From Chamaecyparis obtusa (Eukaryota > Streptophyta > Pinopsida > Cupressales > Cupressaceae), in NCBI GenBank assembly GCA_027943335.1, contig BSBK01002933.1, positions 1,297,001-1,361,000 of the forward strand: a DNA stretch of 64,000 nucleotides. The letters are read 5' to 3'. Shown piece after piece: positions 60,848 to 64,000 of this stretch (positions within the stretch are counted from its first letter, which is position 1; each line of letters opens with the position of its first letter). Under the pieces are notes generated by a model that searched no databases, had not been told where the DNA came from, and was given only the letters and a program-made list of their open reading frames with translations. The translations under genes were made by a program, and so were the position numbers.

Positions 60848-61190
60848 TTTGACAGTGGGATCGAAAACATCCATTGGTTTCCCTATTTGTCTGAATTAGG
60901 TTATCGGTGGAAGATTTTAAAATTTAGACCCACATGGGCAACTTATATCAGGGTAACTTTAAGATTGTTTTGTAGAATAAGGGAACCTTTGTTTGTTTGG
61001 TCCCGCTTACGTGAATCGAATTGACATTGGGATCAAAAACATCGACTGGTTTCTCCATCGGTGTAAATTAGCTTTATTCGTGGAAGGTTTTAGACCCATC
61101 CGGGCAACCTCTATTGGTGTTACGTTAAGATTGTTTTACAAAATAGGTAACTATTATTTGTTTCCTTTGTTTTGTCTCGCTTGAGTAAAT
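60848..61190. repeat. About 172-bp tandem duplication
   Basis: ttgacagtgggatcgaaaac at about 60849 and ttgacattgggatcaaaaac at about 61020 open two copies sharing tggtttc, gtggaagattttaaaa/gtggaaggtttta, agacccacatgggcaac and ttaagattgtttt. Confidence 0.88.
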
Positions 61191-62214
61191 TGATTTGAGA
61201 CGTACAAAATAGTAAATGCACAATTCTACGGTCTAAAACATCGTGTATTTACTATGAAGTTGGTCACAGTTACCTAGCCTTATTCACAAGATGTCTACAT
61301 AGCCATCATCTTTTTAAGATCAACGGTGTCCATTTTCAACATCGTGCTTGGGTATGTACAATAGCACATCACACACGCACACTTACATTAGGGCATCATA
61401 AATGTAATTGTGCAAGCTATATCAATCGATTCGCTCAAGAGGGACCAAACAAATAACGGTTACATATTCTAGAGAGACGATGGCATGGAAAACACTAGTG
61501 CATTCAGAAATCTGATGACTGATGTAGAGATATTGATTTTTTATCGATGCAACTAGATGTTACACTGATTAGTAACTGAGCATGTCTGACATTAACCGCC
61601 CAAATAACCTTCACCTTAACAAACGCTATGTGGTCCCACCAACAACCGTGGACAGGTGGTAATGAGGCACGATCCTGTTAAGATAATAGATGTTCACCTT
61701 GAGGATTAAGGGATAGCACCAACCATGAGATAAAAAATGATCTAACGGTCAAGATATTGTTAGGTAGTTAGCATTGACAACTGTGGACAGGTGGCATTAT
61801 GGTGTTATCCCTTGAAGTACTTACTAAAGCTCTTTCAACCTTCGCAGGATCACGCCTGTTTGATGCGTGTCCCAATTCCTTTGCCGGCAACACAAAAAGA
61901 AGACAATGTTTTTTATCAACATCGCACTTATGCACTTGCACACTTGCGCACAAGTTATCGAAAAAATATAAAATTTTCCATAATCGCTCCTGCGCACCTA
62001 GAAAGGAAAATACATAATATTTTTGACAGTGACATAACCGAACATTAACAGGTCTGCATCAAATGAAAAAAGGCAATTTTCCATGAGAAAAGGATGAGGG
62101 AATTAACTACCACCAACTCACTTGTCCTACATCTTCTTTTACGTTTAATTCAACCATTAAATCAAGTCCTGTGGAAGTTTCCCATTATAATTTATAGATT
62201 ACTTCACTTTTAAG
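61191..62214. other. Spacer with GC-richer patches
   Basis: A short string accgtggacaggtgg/actgtggacaggtggcatt recurs at 61646 and 61778. Frames near 61.77-62.05 kb on both strands overlap each other and are not convincing. No gene is recognised. Confidence 0.4.
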
Positions 62215-62607
62215 TAAGTTACCACTATTAATAGGGTTTGAAAGCCCTCTGCATTTCCTGTGAAGTTAATAGTGGTTCAGCCGTTAAAAAGCATTCTGCG
62301 TTTTCTGTGAAGTTAATAGTGGTTCAGCTGTTGAAAAGAATTCTGCATTTTCTGTGAAGTTAATAGTGGTTCAGTCATTGAAAAGCATTCTACATTTTCT
62401 GTGAAGTTAATAGTCATTCAGTCGTTGAAAAACATTATGTGTTTTCTATGAAGTTAATAGTGGTTTAGCTGTTGAAAAGCATTTTGCATTTTCTGTGAAG
62501 TTAATAGTGGTTTGTCTAATTGAAAGCAGTCTACATTTTCTGTGAAGTTAATAGTAGTTTGTCCGTTTGAAAGGGGAAAAGCACTCTGTGTTTGCTATGA
62601 AGAGGGC
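62215..62607. repeat. 47-bp tandem repeat (minisatellite), about 8 copies
   Basis: gaagttaatag begins at 62262, 62309, 62356, 62403, 62450, 62497 and 62544, an exact 47-base period over seven units. A final degenerate unit follows at 62599. Each unit runs gaagttaatagtggttcagc, a gttgaaaagcattctgc part, and attttctgt. Confidence 0.97.
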
Positions 62608-63083
62608 TTCATTGGGAGACAGAAAAGATTGCGTACTTTTGGGTGAATTTTTAAAATAGAAGAGAAGCCCAACACTGGTGTGTTGTATATATAAATTTTT
62701 AAAACAACATTTATATTTATTTGTATTTGTGTGAATTTTTTGTGTTACAGTAGGTCCTTACAGTAGTTTGGGTCAATAGTTTAAAAAATATGATTTGTTT
62801 TGGGTTTTGAACATTAGCATGTATTCGTGTCACATTACTTTAGAATTATTGTTTTAATAGTTAATGGATTTGGGTTTTGTTTGGCTTGGGTTGTAGATTC
62901 ACAAGGAGCTCCCAAAATATTGTAGTTATAGGCATTGGGTGTCCACAAAAAAAAAACCAGTCTGGTCATGAATGTGTAGGGTATGGCTGCTCCTTCAATG
63001 CGCATGCAAAAACACACTACGAAATGCGAAAATGTTCGAAAATACTCAATAGTTTCCATATTTAGTCAGGCATAGAAAAAATA
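62608..63083. other. Spacer between repeat arrays
   Basis: T-rich; no gene recognised. The short overlapping frames at 62.83-63.07 kb lie antisense to each other. Confidence 0.4.
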
Positions 63084-63340
63084 AAAGTGATTTGAATGGT
63101 GAAAATAGAGAATAGTGTGCAGCCCTGTGCACTCTGCATTGCTCAGATCTGTCTCACCGAAGAAAAAAGTGATTCGAATAGCTAAAATAGAGAATAGCCC
63201 ACTCCTGCGCACTTATCTTTTCGTCCATCTTGACAAATATGGCAGAAAAAGTGATTCAAATAGCGAAAAAAAAGAATAGCACGCACCTACGCAGTTACCC
63301 TTTTGGTCCATCTTAACAAATATGGAAGAAAAAGTGACTC
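63084..63340. repeat. 82-bp tandem repeat, about 3 copies
   Basis: aaagtga begins units at 63084, 63166, 63248 and 63331 (spacings 82, 82, 83). Each contains ttcgaatagc, aaaatagagaatag, gcgcact and a tccatcttgacaaatatgg segment in the later copies. Confidence 0.92.
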
Positions 63341-63373
63341 GCATTTTCGATCATTGACCCCAGTCACGCTCCT

Positions 63374-63745
63374 ATTAATACAACATACTAGTTCCTTTAT
63401 TAGCCAGTAAGTTATCTTTTATACTAACCTTACCTTAACTATCAATACAACTTTACATTTACTATTGTTTTACACTTGAATTGAAGGTGATATATTTTAG
63501 AGGATGTGTTAGTTGCCGTTATTTTTTCAAAAATAGTCATTGAAAGGAAGGATCCTTTGTAAGTTCTATTCAATCAGTATTATTAGTTGTAAGCATTTAA
63601 TATTCTGAATTAATACAGCATACGATTTCCTTTATTAGCCACTAAGTTATCTATTATACTAACCTTACCTTAACTATCAATACAGCTTTACATTTACTAA
63701 TGTTTTACACTTGAATTGAAGGTGATATATTTTATAGAGGATGTG
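63374..63745. repeat. Direct duplication, 235-bp period
   Basis: tatactaaccttaccttaac starts at 63420 and 63655 inside two copies of about 135 bases sharing ttcctttattagcca and tacacttgaattgaaggtga. Between them is unrelated AT-rich DNA. Confidence 0.93.
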
Positions 63746-64000
63746 CTAGCTGGCATTATTTTTGTATTTGAATATTTATATATATGAGTTATATAGATGC
63801 ATTTTACGGAGTATTGAAAAATTTATTTAAATGTTATGGATAGGGAATAAAGTAAGGACTGCCATAAAGTAAGCCATGCTTATATATTTTGTTTTTGTAC
63901 ATTAAAAACATATTACTAAGAATTTTGTGCTTCAGTTTTGCAGGAGACTGCAATCATTTAAGATGGACAACACTACAATAGAATGTCTCCGCCAGCTGCT
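63746..64000. other. Window end
   Basis: AT-rich DNA. A tttgcag acceptor-like site at about 63943 is followed by gagactgcaatcatttaaga, which may start another plus-strand exon running out of the window. Confidence 0.3.

Noticed and set aside
62215..62607. CRISPR-like array
   Set aside because: Units are directly adjacent with no unique spacers and the context is plant nuclear DNA; it is a minisatellite.

Overview
This window looks like nuclear DNA of a large-genome land plant, possibly a gymnosperm or fern; the lineage cannot be fixed from the sequence. The reasons are the high AT content, plant-type Copia and Gypsy LTR retrotransposons and a plant LINE, and fragments of plant-like genes (L-gulonolactone oxidase-like, NOG1, CDC48) broken by introns and stops. 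I find no intact cellular gene, tRNA, rRNA or CRISPR array. Almost everything recognisable is a transposable element or its wreckage, stacked in nested layers.

Left part (1-10.4 kb): a 570-bp direct repeat (1-574 and 3004-3578) flanks a degenerate Copia fragment. The right copy runs into the C-terminal part of an L-gulonolactone oxidase-like gene (3567-4214, minus). After that come AT-rich spacer, small tandem repeats and a probable LTR-type promoter near 8.75 kb.

Central nest (10.2-32.7 kb): a second copy of the left Copia-like fragment appears in two pieces (10197-10373 and 32046-32683). Between them lies a minus-strand Copia element, E1. E1 is itself split: gag and protease lie at 29584-30745, and integrase-RT-RNase H at 10882-13727. 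The two halves would read on into each other if a 15.86-kb insert (13728-29583), bordered by ACTACTAC on both sides, were absent. That insert has imperfect inverted ends and subterminal GGTCGAAA/TTTCGACC-like motifs. It carries a GRF zinc-finger remnant, a 1.29-kb palindrome, older Gypsy debris, and a chimera of NOG1 and CDC48 gene fragments. A deleted Gypsy element (23171-27138, gag and protease only, TSD agtta) was inserted into it later.

Right-central part (32.7-45.2 kb): short tandem repeats (41-bp units) precede a possible non-autonomous LTR element. Its ORF contains a (CA)n/(CT)n microsatellite that would encode Cys-Val and Glu-Arg repeats. A nearly complete Copia element (36843-44716) with 1.5-kb LTRs, PBS, PPT and a gag-pol frame broken by a few stops and a frameshift sits inside that microsatellite.

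Right part (45.2-64 kb): triplicated 100-bp repeats, a truncated LINE (47.1-49.0 kb, minus), an unidentified ORF near 52 kb, and a degenerate multi-exon plus-strand gene (54.3-59.2 kb). That gene has one exon resembling the Tnp1/En-Spm-like domain and a terminal coiled-coil exon. Arrays of tandem duplications follow (360, 172, 47, 82 and 235 bp). This gene and the repeat-rich flank may be part of a large decayed CACTA-like transposon.
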